Below, in pieces: positions 1 to 8,695 of a stretch of 54,389 nt of DNA. The notes beneath the pieces were generated by a model. That model was not told where the DNA came from, ran no database searches, and worked only from the letters and a program-made list of their open reading frames with translations. Source of the DNA: Arenibacter sp. F26102. Its GTDB lineage: Bacteria > Bacteroidota > Bacteroidia > Flavobacteriales > Flavobacteriaceae. The translations under genes were made by a program, and so were the position numbers. The stretch covers positions 1 to 54,389 of the forward strand of contig NZ_JALKBC010000020.1 in the NCBI RefSeq assembly GCF_023015865.1, read 5' to 3'. Each line of letters starts with the position of its first letter. Position 1 is the first letter of the stretch.

Positions 1-42
1 CCGCTAGCGTTCATCCTGAGCCAGGATCAAACTCTTCATCGT
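1..42 (-). rRNA. rrs: 16S ribosomal RNA, 5' end only (partial)
   Basis: Read on the minus strand, these bases are the universally conserved 5' start of small-subunit rRNA (GAAGAGTTTGATCCTGGCTC, followed by the AGGATGAACGCTAGCGG block). The gene runs out of the left edge of the window, so only about 42 nt are present. The mature 5' end is placed near 42 by analogy with E. coli, where the GAAGAG block begins at base 6. Immediately upstream a 6-bp inverted repeat (GTTGAT at 41-46 with ATCAAC at 62-67) could form a short processing stem. The gene is read from two promoters at 212-241 and 361-390. Confidence 0.97.
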
Positions 43-211
43 TGATTCTTATATAACTTCGATCAACCATATGAGATATCTTCCCGGCCCGTTCTTTCGA
101 TTTCTTTTTCTGCACCACATCCCCGTTTCCGGAAATGTGGCGCGCTGTCTTTACAATATATCAATGAACTTATTTCTCTTTTATCGTTCGCCCTGTTTCC
201 CAAAGCGGCTG

Positions 212-241
212 CAAATGTACAGCCTTTTTTTAATCCGACAA
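212..241 (-). promoter_or_regulatory. rRNA operon promoter P2 (proximal)
   Basis: On the minus strand this is TTG (239-241), a 19-nt spacer, then TACATTTG (212-219), an exact match to the Bacteroidota housekeeping form TTG-N19-TAnnTTTG. A run of A/T-rich sequence lies upstream (242-270), resembling an UP element. The transcript would carry a leader of about 165 nt before the 16S 5' end. Confidence 0.85.
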
Positions 242-360
242 GCTTTTTCGAAAAAATTTTATTTTTCTTTTTGCCAGTAGATCCGAAACAGTAACTTTAA
301 TGAACGTGGCGCTCCAAACACCCTTTCCGCCAATTCCGACATTGCTTCGTTAGCGGGGTG

Positions 361-390
361 CAAATCTACCACCCTTTTTTAAATCCACAA
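361..390 (-). promoter_or_regulatory. rRNA operon promoter P1 (distal)
   Basis: A second exact consensus on the minus strand: TTG (388-390), 19-nt spacer, TAGATTTG (361-368), again with an A/T-rich tract upstream (391-420). It lies 149 nt upstream of P2 in the same orientation. The two share surrounding sequence (TTGT.GGATT.AAAAAAGG and G.A..TTTGCA), so they look like a duplicated promoter module. No protein gene is credible in 43-492; the short plus-strand open frames here run across the promoters and rRNA leader. Confidence 0.85.
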
Positions 391-492
391 GGGTTTTTTG
401 AAACTTTTTTTTCCTTTTTTTCAAGGGCGCGCACAACGCCCTGTCAACAAGCATATTGCAACAAGGCAGCACACGCAAAAAAGGAAATTTAC

Positions 493-2481
493 CTAAGAAA
501 AGAAATTCCAAACCAGTCCAAATCGAATCACAAAATCCCTATAAGGATAATTGGGAGCAGCATAAAAATTATTACCAGAGAAAGAAGAGTTAAAGTGCTC
601 GGCCTTTAAGAATATCCTAGTCTGCTGCACCTTGGCATTAATGAAAAAGTCTAACATGGGAAAACCACCCAATTCCTCCTGGTTCTGTAAATAGAATTCC
701 CCCAACACCGGATTATAGGCATCCGCATTATAGGACGTAAAATACTTAAGGGTCACCCCTGTTTGGAAGTATAAGGCCTTTTTAAACCCGAAGTTCGAAT
801 AATACAAAGTGTTTCTTGTGACCACCTGCGGTACGTTTAAAACATTATTGGTCTGGGGTACATCCTGATACATTACCGTATTGTTGAGCGCAAACCCCTT
901 CCATTTAAATTCCTTAGCATATTTGACCTTAAGAATATTAATGGTATTACCCTCCTGAAACGGTTTAATAAATGCCTGTTCCGCACCTTCGACCACAGTT
1001 TCCGCGGGATCTGAAGCAAAGTAGCTGTAATTGTCCAAAGAAGTGTATTTAGCCATTACATTGCCAAAAACCTTGGATTCCAGATCAAATTGAAAACCGT
1101 TATTGTTTATCTTATTAAAGTCTCCCGTATGTTGCCAGTTGTAATTACTGTAATCACTTTGATATAAAAGGAAATTAAAATTGGGCATACGTGAAGATGA
1201 GTGTATGGAAAATTTAAGCTTGTTGTTCTTATTAATGTCATAACTGGCAAAGGCATCCAATAAATTTCCTGACAAATCCCCCGAGATATTGACCTGGGCT
1301 GAGCCATTCAACTGAAAACCGCCAATCTTCTTTACATATTTGGCACCGGCAGAGATTTCATCGCCCCTTAGCTGGCTTTGGATAAGCTGGGTAGGTGTTT
1401 GTAATACCGAATTAAAAAAATAGCTGTAGTGGTAATGATTAATGAGCCCTGTCAATACACCTAATGTCTTATTGGAAAATTGGGCATAGACCTGATTATA
1501 AGTCGTTTTTAAGCTAGCCTTATCCGTAATACTGGACTCATAGCCATCCCCAAAATATTCGTTTTGGGCGGTTTGATTATATTGATAGTATTTGGTCTCA
1601 TAATTAAACTCATGCCCAAGTGCCAAAGAAGTTGTCCTGGTCTTACCCGAATCTAATTTACTGCCAAATAGAATGTACTGATGATCCAAATAATACCTTT
1701 TACCCAATAGACGGTTGGTGGCATCGGAAAAAAGCACATCCAATCTGGAACGGTCGCTAAAATCGGAATCACCAGATTCAAATTGCAATTCCTTATTGGA
1801 CAAACCACCATTTTCCTCCGTGGCGGAATTCTGGGCAGCAATGTGCGTTCTTAAATTATAGCGCTCATCCTTTGATACGTAATTGGCCGTCATTTTAAAA
1901 TTTCCCGACTCGGCATCACTATATTGATATTTGCCCAAGGACCTAAAACCTTTGAATCCGATTGAAAAATTCAATCTTCTTGAGGTATTGAAAGCCAATA
2001 ATGCATCCAAAAGCTGTCCTTGCTCAAAGGTGGTCTTAAACATTAGGTCGCTCATAGGGGTTGCCACATTGTAGTAATTAACATCCCTAGCTTCCATGTA
2101 ATTATAATGCTTCGCGCTGGCACCCAATTTGGGATAGGTATCCTTTACATCAAAATTAACTCCCAATTTATTATACGGATGCCCTACATTGGCAAAAGGC
2201 ATTAGCTCAAAATCGTCCCTTCGTAGAAAATTGTATTTATATTCCTTTTGGATAGAGATCGTAGTGTCCAAAAAAGTAGTATCCCTCTCGTAACTTATAA
2301 TCTTGTAATCCTTTATAGTTACCTCTTGACCCTTTTCTTCACCATTATTTTTAGGTTTAAGGTTTTTAACCTTACGCTCCATACCGGCCTCCCCCTCGTT
2401 CCTTGAAGGGGGAATGGAATCTTCTTGTGCACTAATGGCCTGACTAAAAAACACTATTAAAAGTGTCAACAAATATCTCAT
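493..2481 (-). CDS. Putative porin (Bacteroidota outer-membrane beta-barrel)
   Basis: A 662-residue protein with a signal peptide (residues 1-18, cleaved near AISA-Q). A short polar charged stretch rich in Lys/Glu follows, then a long region of alternating aromatic and polar residues typical of amphipathic beta-strands, ending in the aromatic C-terminus WNFF-S. The phrases YKIISYERDTTFLDTT and FLRRDDFELMPFANVG are the N-terminal signature I associate with the 'putative porin' family (Porin_10-like). It is expected in the outer membrane; its substrate is not evident. It stands alone, with a TAACTTTG promoter element at 2500-2507. Its stop lies about 100 nt upstream of the rRNA promoter P1 on the same strand. 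Confidence 0.8.
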   Translation of the reverse strand: MRYLLTLLIVFFSQAISAQEDSIPPSRNEGEAGMERKVKNLKPKNNGEEKGQEVTIKDYKIISYERDTTFLDTTISIQKEYKYNFLRRDDFELMPFANVGHPYNKLGVNFDVKDTYPKLGASAKHYNYMEARDVNYYNVATPMSDLMFKTTFEQGQLLDALLAFNTSRRLNFSIGFKGFRSLGKYQYSDAESGNFKMTANYVSKDERYNLRTHIAAQNSATEENGGLSNKELQFESGDSDFSDRSRLDVLFSDATNRLLGKRYYLDHQYILFGSKLDSGKTRTTSLALGHEFNYETKYYQYNQTAQNEYFGDGYESSITDKASLKTTYNQVYAQFSNKTLGVLTGLINHYHYSYFFNSVLQTPTQLIQSQLRGDEISAGAKYVKKIGGFQLNGSAQVNISGDLSGNLLDAFASYDINKNNKLKFSIHSSSRMPNFNFLLYQSDYSNYNWQHTGDFNKINNNGFQFDLESKVFGNVMAKYTSLDNYSYFASDPAETVVEGAEQAFIKPFQEGNTINILKVKYAKEFKWKGFALNNTVMYQDVPQTNNVLNVPQVVTRNTLYYSNFGFKKALYFQTGVTLKYFTSYNADAYNPVLGEFYLQNQEELGGFPMLDFFINAKVQQTRIFLKAEHFNSSFSGNNFYAAPNYPYRDFVIRFGLVWNFFS

Positions 2482-2499
2482 GCTACGAACTTACGCTGA

Positions 2500-2507
2500 C
2501 AAAGTTA
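2500..2507 (-). promoter_or_regulatory. -7 element upstream of the putative porin
   Basis: Minus-strand TAACTTTG matches TAnnTTTG exactly and lies 19 nt before the porin start codon. At the expected -33 spacing there is only a weak match (ATT), so this promoter is supported mainly by the -7 box and its position. Confidence 0.5.
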
Positions 2508-2659
2508 ATTTTTTTGTCCTTAATGAAATGTGAAAGTTTAAAAAACAGGAAAACAATACCTTATCAGGCGTTCCAAAATTAATGATAGCCGTATCCCTTA
2601 AATCTTGGAAATCCTATTAGCCAATTCCAAAACACACCAATTCCCATTCTGGCAACAAA

Positions 2660-2688
2660 AAAACCTGCAGGGGACACCTGCAGGTTTT
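2660..2688 (-). terminator. Rho-independent terminator after the susD gene
   Basis: A perfect inverted repeat with arms AAAACCTGCAGG and CCTGCAGGTTTT and a 5-nt loop. On the minus strand it is followed by a run of T, the arrangement of an intrinsic terminator. It sits 23 nt past the stop of the SusD-like gene and closes the susC-susD transcript. Confidence 0.85.
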
Positions 2689-2711
2689 AAGACTTAAAAT
2701 TATAGTCTATT

Positions 2712-4271
2712 CTAGTTCAAATCCCAGAAAAGTTTGGTCTCTGCTTCATCACCTCCTATAGCAGAAGAAGCGGTACCGTAATTGGCCCCGTTCAAGGACT
2801 GTTCTATAATTGGGTAGGTATATCTATTAGGAAAACCGGAAACCGCCTCTACTGGAGTCGCCATAAGTGGATAATCCAATAATCTTATGGATGTCCAAGC
2901 TTCCAATCCCCTATTATAGAGCGCAATCCATTTTTGGGTCCCTATTACTTCTTTCCAAGGCGTAGTAGCCGTACTTGCCAAAATAGCCAAGTCATAATCT
3001 ACATTGGGCTGAGACAAATACGTTGTTGCTTCGTCCTCAGTTCCACCCCAATCAAGGATAGAGGCCGTAATACCAGCGTCATAATGTTCCTTGGCCGTAC
3101 CACCGACTTCAAATAACCTGGCCCTAGCCTCTGCAAGCAATAATTCTACCTCGGAATAGTCTAAAATTATACCAGGAAAAGTAGCTTCCTCCATCTGGGC
3201 ATTTACATGGGTATGCGAGGAATAATTTGCAAGATTACCTATTTCCCCTCCAAAATACACCACCTGTTCAACTGAAGGATCCGCATCTATGTTGGATGCA
3301 AAATAATACTTCATCCTTGGATCGGTACTACTGACAGATCCAGGTACTACGGTAGGATCATCCTCATCATTGATGACACCATCCTCATTGGAATCTTCCA
3401 AGTACTCATAACTTCTTGGCTGCATAATATCTATAATGGTCATTCCCGCAACAAAATCCTTCCTTCCACTTAAAACCAAATTATCATAAATGGGATTGGT
3501 ATTGGGGTCGGATCCCAAATATTCATATGCAGCATTATCCTCGTTGCTAGTAAACACACCTGCTGCAACCGCACTTTCTACAGTGGTTTTAGCGAAGGCC
3601 GCATCTACATCCGATAAAACAATACCCATTCTTAATTTCAGGGAAGCTGCGAATTTTTTCCATTTTGCCACATCGCCCCCATATATTCTATCCGCTGTAC
3701 CAAAACTTTCATTGCTCTCGTCCAAAGCACTTATCGCGGCGGTCAATCTACCGATCAAATCCTTATAGACTGTTTCGCCATCATCGTACTTGGGAAGAAG
3801 ATTGTCAATATCCAATGCTTCTGTATAAGGAACATCTCCAAATGTTTCCACCAAGATACTGTATGCATAAACATTAAGAATCTCAATAATAACCAATTTA
3901 TTAGGTTTCAAAGCCTCCAACTCTGGAGTAGAGTAGGTTGTTGCCTCAATAACTATCTTGGCCTCATCCAAATCCTTTAAAACATCCTTGTACAATATGC
4001 TCCAATGTGTTGCAGGAATGGTTCTGGTCACCTGATCATAGTTACTTTCGTCCGTATACGTGGTTTCCTGTAAATATTGGGCCCAAAGTTTGGTATTATT
4101 GTTGTTCACATTCAAATCGACCACTTGGTCTACCAAGCTTTTCTGCGCCCCTGTGAACAAACTTTCACCTGGTACGGCCAAAGGATCCTTGATGTTCTCG
4201 TTCAGACTTTCCAAATCACTGGAACAAGAAGCAAAAATCACGGCAGTAATTAATATTGCTAGTTTTTTCAT
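2712..4271 (-). CDS. SusD/RagB-family nutrient-binding outer-membrane lipoprotein
   Basis: A 519-residue lipoprotein with signal peptide and lipobox IFAS-C16. The body resembles the SusD-like group annotated as 'SusD/RagB family nutrient-binding outer membrane lipoprotein': a helical N-terminal half with WAQYLQET, NVYAYSILVETFGDVPYTEAL and KWKKFAASLKLRMG, and a C-terminal TQKWIALYNRGLEAWTSIR segment. It should sit as the lid on the SusC barrel encoded 12 nt upstream. No glycoside hydrolase, sulfatase or sugar regulator lies nearby, so this pair is not part of a recognisable polysaccharide locus and its ligand cannot be read from context. Confidence 0.92.
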   Translation of the reverse strand: MKKLAILITAVIFASCSSDLESLNENIKDPLAVPGESLFTGAQKSLVDQVVDLNVNNNNTKLWAQYLQETTYTDESNYDQVTRTIPATHWSILYKDVLKDLDEAKIVIEATTYSTPELEALKPNKLVIIEILNVYAYSILVETFGDVPYTEALDIDNLLPKYDDGETVYKDLIGRLTAAISALDESNESFGTADRIYGGDVAKWKKFAASLKLRMGIVLSDVDAAFAKTTVESAVAAGVFTSNEDNAAYEYLGSDPNTNPIYDNLVLSGRKDFVAGMTIIDIMQPRSYEYLEDSNEDGVINDEDDPTVVPGSVSSTDPRMKYYFASNIDADPSVEQVVYFGGEIGNLANYSSHTHVNAQMEEATFPGIILDYSEVELLLAEARARLFEVGGTAKEHYDAGITASILDWGGTEDEATTYLSQPNVDYDLAILASTATTPWKEVIGTQKWIALYNRGLEAWTSIRLLDYPLMATPVEAVSGFPNRYTYPIIEQSLNGANYGTASSAIGGDEAETKLFWDLN

Positions 4272-4283
4272 TTTAATTTTTTT

Positions 4284-7200
4284 TTAGAATTGTAATTTAA
4301 GATTGAAACCGAAATCCCTAGTGGTTGGCAAAGAACCAACGGAATACCCCTGAAGGTTACCAGCGGACAAACCTCCTTCCGGATCTTCATGTGGAATGTT
4401 TTTGTTTATTATCCATAGGTTAGACCCAATAAGGCTTAAACTAGCATTGGTCAAGAAGGTATTGGTCAATAATTTGCTAGGTAAATTATAGGTAAATGAC
4501 ACTTCCCTAAGTTTTACATAGCTAGCGTCATAGACAAATGCCTTATCCGGCAAGCCTCTTCTGTATCCAAAAGCACCATAATTACTTGCTTGGATCCTAG
4601 AAGTGTTTGTTGCACCATCAGGATTAACACCTTCATTGATAAAACCTCCGCCGTCGGCCAAGGTATTCCTAACAGGATTGCCCAAATCATTTATAAATAC
4701 GGTCTCTGCATACAAGCCAGTGGCAAGACCATAATATTGGTCCAAGGAAAAAATGCTTCCTCCTTGTTGTATGTCGATCAAAAAGCTGAAAGAGAGATTT
4801 TTGTAGTTGAATTTATTGGATATCCCCATTAACCAATCTGGGTTAGTATCTCCTATGGTTTGATCCGAAGTAGACGTTTTTATAAATTGCCCGTCAGCCG
4901 GATCAACTACTCTCTGCCCATCAATATATGTATAGTCCGTACCATATAAGACACCGTATGGTTTTCCTACTTCGGCATTGAGGGTCACTCCTCCTTGGAA
5001 ATCCCCTAACTGCAAAGTCTGGATTCCATCTTCCAATGATACTACCTCGTTTTTGTTCTTCGTCCAGTTGACCATGGCTGTCCAACTAAAATTATCCGTT
5101 CTTACCGGATTTCCAGAAATGGAAAGTTCCAGCCCCTTGTTTTCAATTTCACCAGCATTTAGGATTTTTTCCTCAAAACCAGTAGCCCTTGATACTGGAA
5201 CTCCAAAAATTTGATCAACGGAATTAGTTTGGTAATATGCCATATCAAAACTTAATCTGTTGCGCAAAAATTTCATCTCCAATCCAACCTCAAAACTCTC
5301 CGTTTTCTCCGGTTTTAAATCGGGATTCTTTTTTTGATTGTCCACAGAAGTACTTGGTGACCCCGGTGGAATATTAACATTATAAGTGTCGTATAGAAAA
5401 TCGAAAGGCGCACTGTTACCTACCTCTGCATAGTTGGCCCTTAATTTACCAAAAGTGATGAAATCAGCATTAAGAAGATTTGTAAATACAAAACTTGTGG
5501 CTATAGAAGGATAGTAAAAAGTACTATTATCTGCTGGCAAAGTAGAAGAGTGGTCCCTTCTAATAGTTGCATCAACAAAAATCATACTGTTATAGCCCAA
5601 AGAAGCGCTGGCATAAATACCGTCTACTCCTATTTTTTCAGCAATTTCCACAGGAAGTGCAAGAGGACCATTACTGTTTTGTAAAGAATACAGTTTAGGT
5701 ACACTCAACCCACCACTTGTAGCAGAATAGATGGATTGAAAATCACTCCTTCTAATGTTGGTTCCAATTATTCCTTTTAGGTTGAAATCCTCGGAAAGAT
5801 CCTTTTGAAAATTAAACATAAAGTCGTAATTGGTTTCCGTAACGTCCAAGTTTCTTCTACCGTATCCAGAATCCACATTTCCTCTGTTTCCAGCGCTATC
5901 AGGAATACCAAAGCTTGTAGGCACACTACCATTGGCCCTTCTCTCCTCCTGTATCTCAGAATAGGTATCGGTAGCTGCCCTTGCAGTAAAGTTTAACCAG
6001 TCTGTGAATTCATAATTCAAAGAAACATTACCTATAAAACGATTCCTACTATCGTTTTGGTAATTCTCGTAACGTGACCAATACGGGTTATCCCAAAATA
6101 TTGGTGCCGAACCGGCTTCGCTTGTAGCTGGGTTCCAAGTAACATTTCTTTTAGTATCAAAATAAATGTCCTTTAAATCTTTAAGATCTACGTTAGTCTG
6201 CCACCATTGCTTAAAATTACTTATTTGGTTATCGTTATAACCTGTAGAATTACGGCCGAGCGCTTTGGTATTGATATAATTTGAATATCCGGTAACGGTC
6301 AATCGATCTGTCAATTTAAAAGAACCGCTCATCGAAAAATTATGCTTATTTATGGAACTGTTCGGCATAATACCACTTTGATCAAATCGAGTGTAATTTA
6401 ATCTAAAAGACCCATCATCATCATAAGACCGTGCAAAAGAAACGGAATTGGTTGTTGTTATAGGCGTTTCAAAGAATGTTATTGGTCCGTTCTTGGCATT
6501 CACCCAAGGGGTAGCTGTTCTATAGTTGGGTGAATCCGGATCAAAAGAATCCCATTGGTACACCAACAAACTTGAATCGAAAGGCGCTCCATAAGAACCA
6601 TCTTCGGTATACAGCGCTACCTGATCATCAATTCCGTCACCGGTAATATCTTCTTCGTACCAGAATCCGCCTGGGCCGTCGTAATATGCCCCGTATCCAG
6701 CACCGTATTGATCCTGATACTTGGCAAAAGTACTTTTATCTATAGATCCAAAGGTCATTCCAGAATTAACGGTAATGCCAATTCCTTGGGCATCCTTTCC
6801 TTTTTTAGTGGTTATCATAATAACCCCATTGGCCGCCCTAGAACCATAAAGGGCAGAAGCGGCAGCTCCCTTTAAAACGTTTACCGACTCAATATCATCT
6901 GGGTTTATGTCGGAAGCAGTATTTCCATAATCATAATAGTTACCACTTGCCTCACCTTGATACTTTGAATTGGTGTTGGTATTGTTTACAGGTACACCAT
7001 CTATAACGAACAAGGCCTGGTTGCTTCCGGTCAATGAGGCATTTCCTCTAATAACCACATTGGTGGAACCACCTAAGTTGTTGTTCTTTTTAATCTGTAT
7101 ACCAGAGGCCTTTCCTGAAAGTGCATTTACGAAGTTTCCACTCTTAACAGTATTCAAATCCTCTCCCTGAACTTCCTGTGTAGAATATCCCAAGGATTTT

Positions 7201-7547
7201 TTGTCCCTTGAAATACCCAAAGCAGTTACTACTACTTCCTCCAAGGCCTGGGCATCCTCTTGCATAACCACGTTAATTGTGGACGATGCTCCAATTACTT
7301 TTGTTACACTCATTTGTCCAATATAGCTGAACAATAACGTTTGTCCTTCACTACCTTGAATGGTGTAATTACCATCAAAATCAGTTTGTGTTCCTGTAGT
7401 GGTCCCTTCGACCAAAATGTTTACCCCAGGCAAGGCTAGACCCATTTGGTCGGTCACCGTACCGGAAATTGTTTTTTCCTGTGCGTAGGAAAAACTCATT
7501 AATAACCCCATAATCGGAGCTAAAATCCAAGTTAGTTTTGATTTCAT
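4284..7547 (-). CDS. SusC/RagA-family TonB-linked outer-membrane transporter
   Basis: A 1087-residue TonB-dependent transporter. In order: signal peptide (about 1-22), a carboxypeptidase-regulatory-like domain (about 26-100, ISGTVTDQMGLALPGVNILV), a plug domain containing VIRGNASLTGSNQALFVIDG and the 'NVLKGAAASALYGSRAANGV' segment, and a beta-barrel ending in FNLKLQF. It imports a bound substrate into the periplasm together with the adjacent SusD lipoprotein, energised by TonB-ExbBD. Length and architecture are normal for the family. The start ATG is well placed before a hydrophobic signal; no consensus promoter was convincing upstream (nearest CAAGTTTG, one mismatch). The substrate is unknown. 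Confidence 0.95.
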   Translation of the reverse strand: MKSKLTWILAPIMGLLMSFSYAQEKTISGTVTDQMGLALPGVNILVEGTTTGTQTDFDGNYTIQGSEGQTLLFSYIGQMSVTKVIGASSTINVVMQEDAQALEEVVVTALGISRDKKSLGYSTQEVQGEDLNTVKSGNFVNALSGKASGIQIKKNNNLGGSTNVVIRGNASLTGSNQALFVIDGVPVNNTNTNSKYQGEASGNYYDYGNTASDINPDDIESVNVLKGAAASALYGSRAANGVIMITTKKGKDAQGIGITVNSGMTFGSIDKSTFAKYQDQYGAGYGAYYDGPGGFWYEEDITGDGIDDQVALYTEDGSYGAPFDSSLLVYQWDSFDPDSPNYRTATPWVNAKNGPITFFETPITTTNSVSFARSYDDDGSFRLNYTRFDQSGIMPNSSINKHNFSMSGSFKLTDRLTVTGYSNYINTKALGRNSTGYNDNQISNFKQWWQTNVDLKDLKDIYFDTKRNVTWNPATSEAGSAPIFWDNPYWSRYENYQNDSRNRFIGNVSLNYEFTDWLNFTARAATDTYSEIQEERRANGSVPTSFGIPDSAGNRGNVDSGYGRRNLDVTETNYDFMFNFQKDLSEDFNLKGIIGTNIRRSDFQSIYSATSGGLSVPKLYSLQNSNGPLALPVEIAEKIGVDGIYASASLGYNSMIFVDATIRRDHSSTLPADNSTFYYPSIATSFVFTNLLNADFITFGKLRANYAEVGNSAPFDFLYDTYNVNIPPGSPSTSVDNQKKNPDLKPEKTESFEVGLEMKFLRNRLSFDMAYYQTNSVDQIFGVPVSRATGFEEKILNAGEIENKGLELSISGNPVRTDNFSWTAMVNWTKNKNEVVSLEDGIQTLQLGDFQGGVTLNAEVGKPYGVLYGTDYTYIDGQRVVDPADGQFIKTSTSDQTIGDTNPDWLMGISNKFNYKNLSFSFLIDIQQGGSIFSLDQYYGLATGLYAETVFINDLGNPVRNTLADGGGFINEGVNPDGATNTSRIQASNYGAFGYRRGLPDKAFVYDASYVKLREVSFTYNLPSKLLTNTFLTNASLSLIGSNLWIINKNIPHEDPEGGLSAGNLQGYSVGSLPTTRDFGFNLKLQF

Positions 7548-8069
7548 TTACTTTTTTTTAAGAATTAGTCAACCACAAACTTGTGAAAAAATCTTAAAAA
7601 AACCTAAATTTTTTAACAACATGAATATTTTATGTTAAAAAAATCCCTATTATTGTTTAATTGTTATTTATTAAGTCAATTCATAATCAATAGATCAAAA
7701 ATAAGCCCATATACCGCTAATATTGTCATCAGATTATTCCTACTTTATTTGTAATAGTGCATTTTGAATTGGTTTTTAACATAAAAACCATACCTCAAAA
7801 CTGTATTTGGCCATAAAAAATTGGTTGTTTACTTATTACTATTCCAATAAAAAATTACCAAAAGTTCCTCAATTCCTAATCTATAAGGGACTATAATTGA
7901 TAATGTTAGCTCCATATAAATTAGATTCAATTGGGCACAAATCCTTTTTTTTTAAATTTTTATATTTGGCATCTGTGGTCGTAAGTAAAATCACTTGCTG
8001 CTAGGATTCGTCTTGTCAAGGTCCTATAAACAGTTTTCCTTACCCTGTAATACTTTTAGAAAACCTTAA
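7548..8069. other. Intergenic region between susC and rnhB
   Basis: About 520 nt of very AT-rich sequence between divergently transcribed genes. No open frame of note and no RNA gene were recognised. The only clear element is TATATTTG at 7961-7968 (plus strand), a plausible -7 box for rnhB. It must also hold the susC promoter, which I could not place confidently. Confidence 0.6.
7961..7968 (+). promoter_or_regulatory. -7 element upstream of rnhB
   Basis: TATATTTG matches the Bacteroidota -7 consensus TAnnTTTG exactly. The nearest TTG upstream (7931-7933) is too far (27 nt), so the -33 element is weak. If used, the leader to rnhB would be about 95 nt. Confidence 0.4.
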
Positions 8070-8666
8070 ATGTTAAAAGCCAAATACAAATACCTTTTAG
8101 AAGCCGGAACCGATGAAGCCGGTCGAGGATGCCTTGCAGGACCCGTAACGGCCGCAGCCGTTATTTTGCCCAAAGATTTTGCAAATGACACCCTAAATGA
8201 TTCAAAAGTATTGACTGCTTTGAAACGCGATTTCCTAAGACCCATAATAGAAACCAATGCCACGACCTATGCGGTTGCCCAGGTTTTCCCTGAAGAAATA
8301 GACAGAATAAATATTTTAAACGCTTCCTTTTTGGCCATGCACAAAGCCCTTGATCAATTAACTGTAAATCCAAAATTGATTATTGTTGACGGCAACAGGT
8401 TTAATCCCTACCACAACATTCCCCACTGCTGCATAATTAAAGGAGATGGCAAATACCTAAGCATTGCTGCCGCTTCCATTCTGGCCAAAACCTATAGGGA
8501 TGCCTACATGGAAAAAATTGACTTGGAATACCCCATGTACAACTGGAAAAAAAACAAGGGTTATCCCACCAAGGAACATAGAGAAGCCATCAGGAAATAC
8601 GGTTTAACGAAATACCATAGAAAAACTTTTAGACAATTACCGGATCAATTGAAACTGGGCTTATAA
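8070..8666 (+). CDS. rnhB: Ribonuclease HII
   Basis: A 198-residue protein matching RNase HII, which cuts the RNA strand of RNA-DNA hybrids, including single ribonucleotides misincorporated in DNA. The N-terminal motif [14 protein letters not shown] carries catalytic D15 and E16; IIVDGN supplies D107; [14 protein letters not shown] supplies the last acidic residue; the C-terminal [13 protein letters not shown] segment is the family's substrate-reading motif. Length is normal (about 200). It is followed after about 30 nt by the lipoprotein gene at 8696 and is probably co-transcribed with it. Confidence 0.97.
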   Translation: MLKAKYKYLLEAGTDEAGRGCLAGPVTAAAVILPKDFANDTLNDSKVLTALKRDFLRPIIETNATTYAVAQVFPEEIDRINILNASFLAMHKALDQLTVNPKLIIVDGNRFNPYHNIPHCCIIKGDGKYLSIAAASILAKTYRDAYMEKIDLEYPMYNWKKNKGYPTKEHREAIRKYGLTKYHRKTFRQLPDQLKLGL

Positions 8667-8695
8667 AAATCTTAAATTTGTTCAAAGCATTATTT

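Noticed and set aside
71..609. Two plus-strand open frames (71-280 and 358-609) at the left edge
   Set aside because: They cross the rRNA leader, both exact consensus promoters and the 3' end of the porin gene on the other strand; their protein sequences are low-complexity Phe/Lys/Arg.
2712..7547. Polysaccharide utilisation locus
   Set aside because: Only a SusC/SusD pair is present; no glycoside hydrolase, sulfatase, lyase or sugar-sensing regulator is adjacent.
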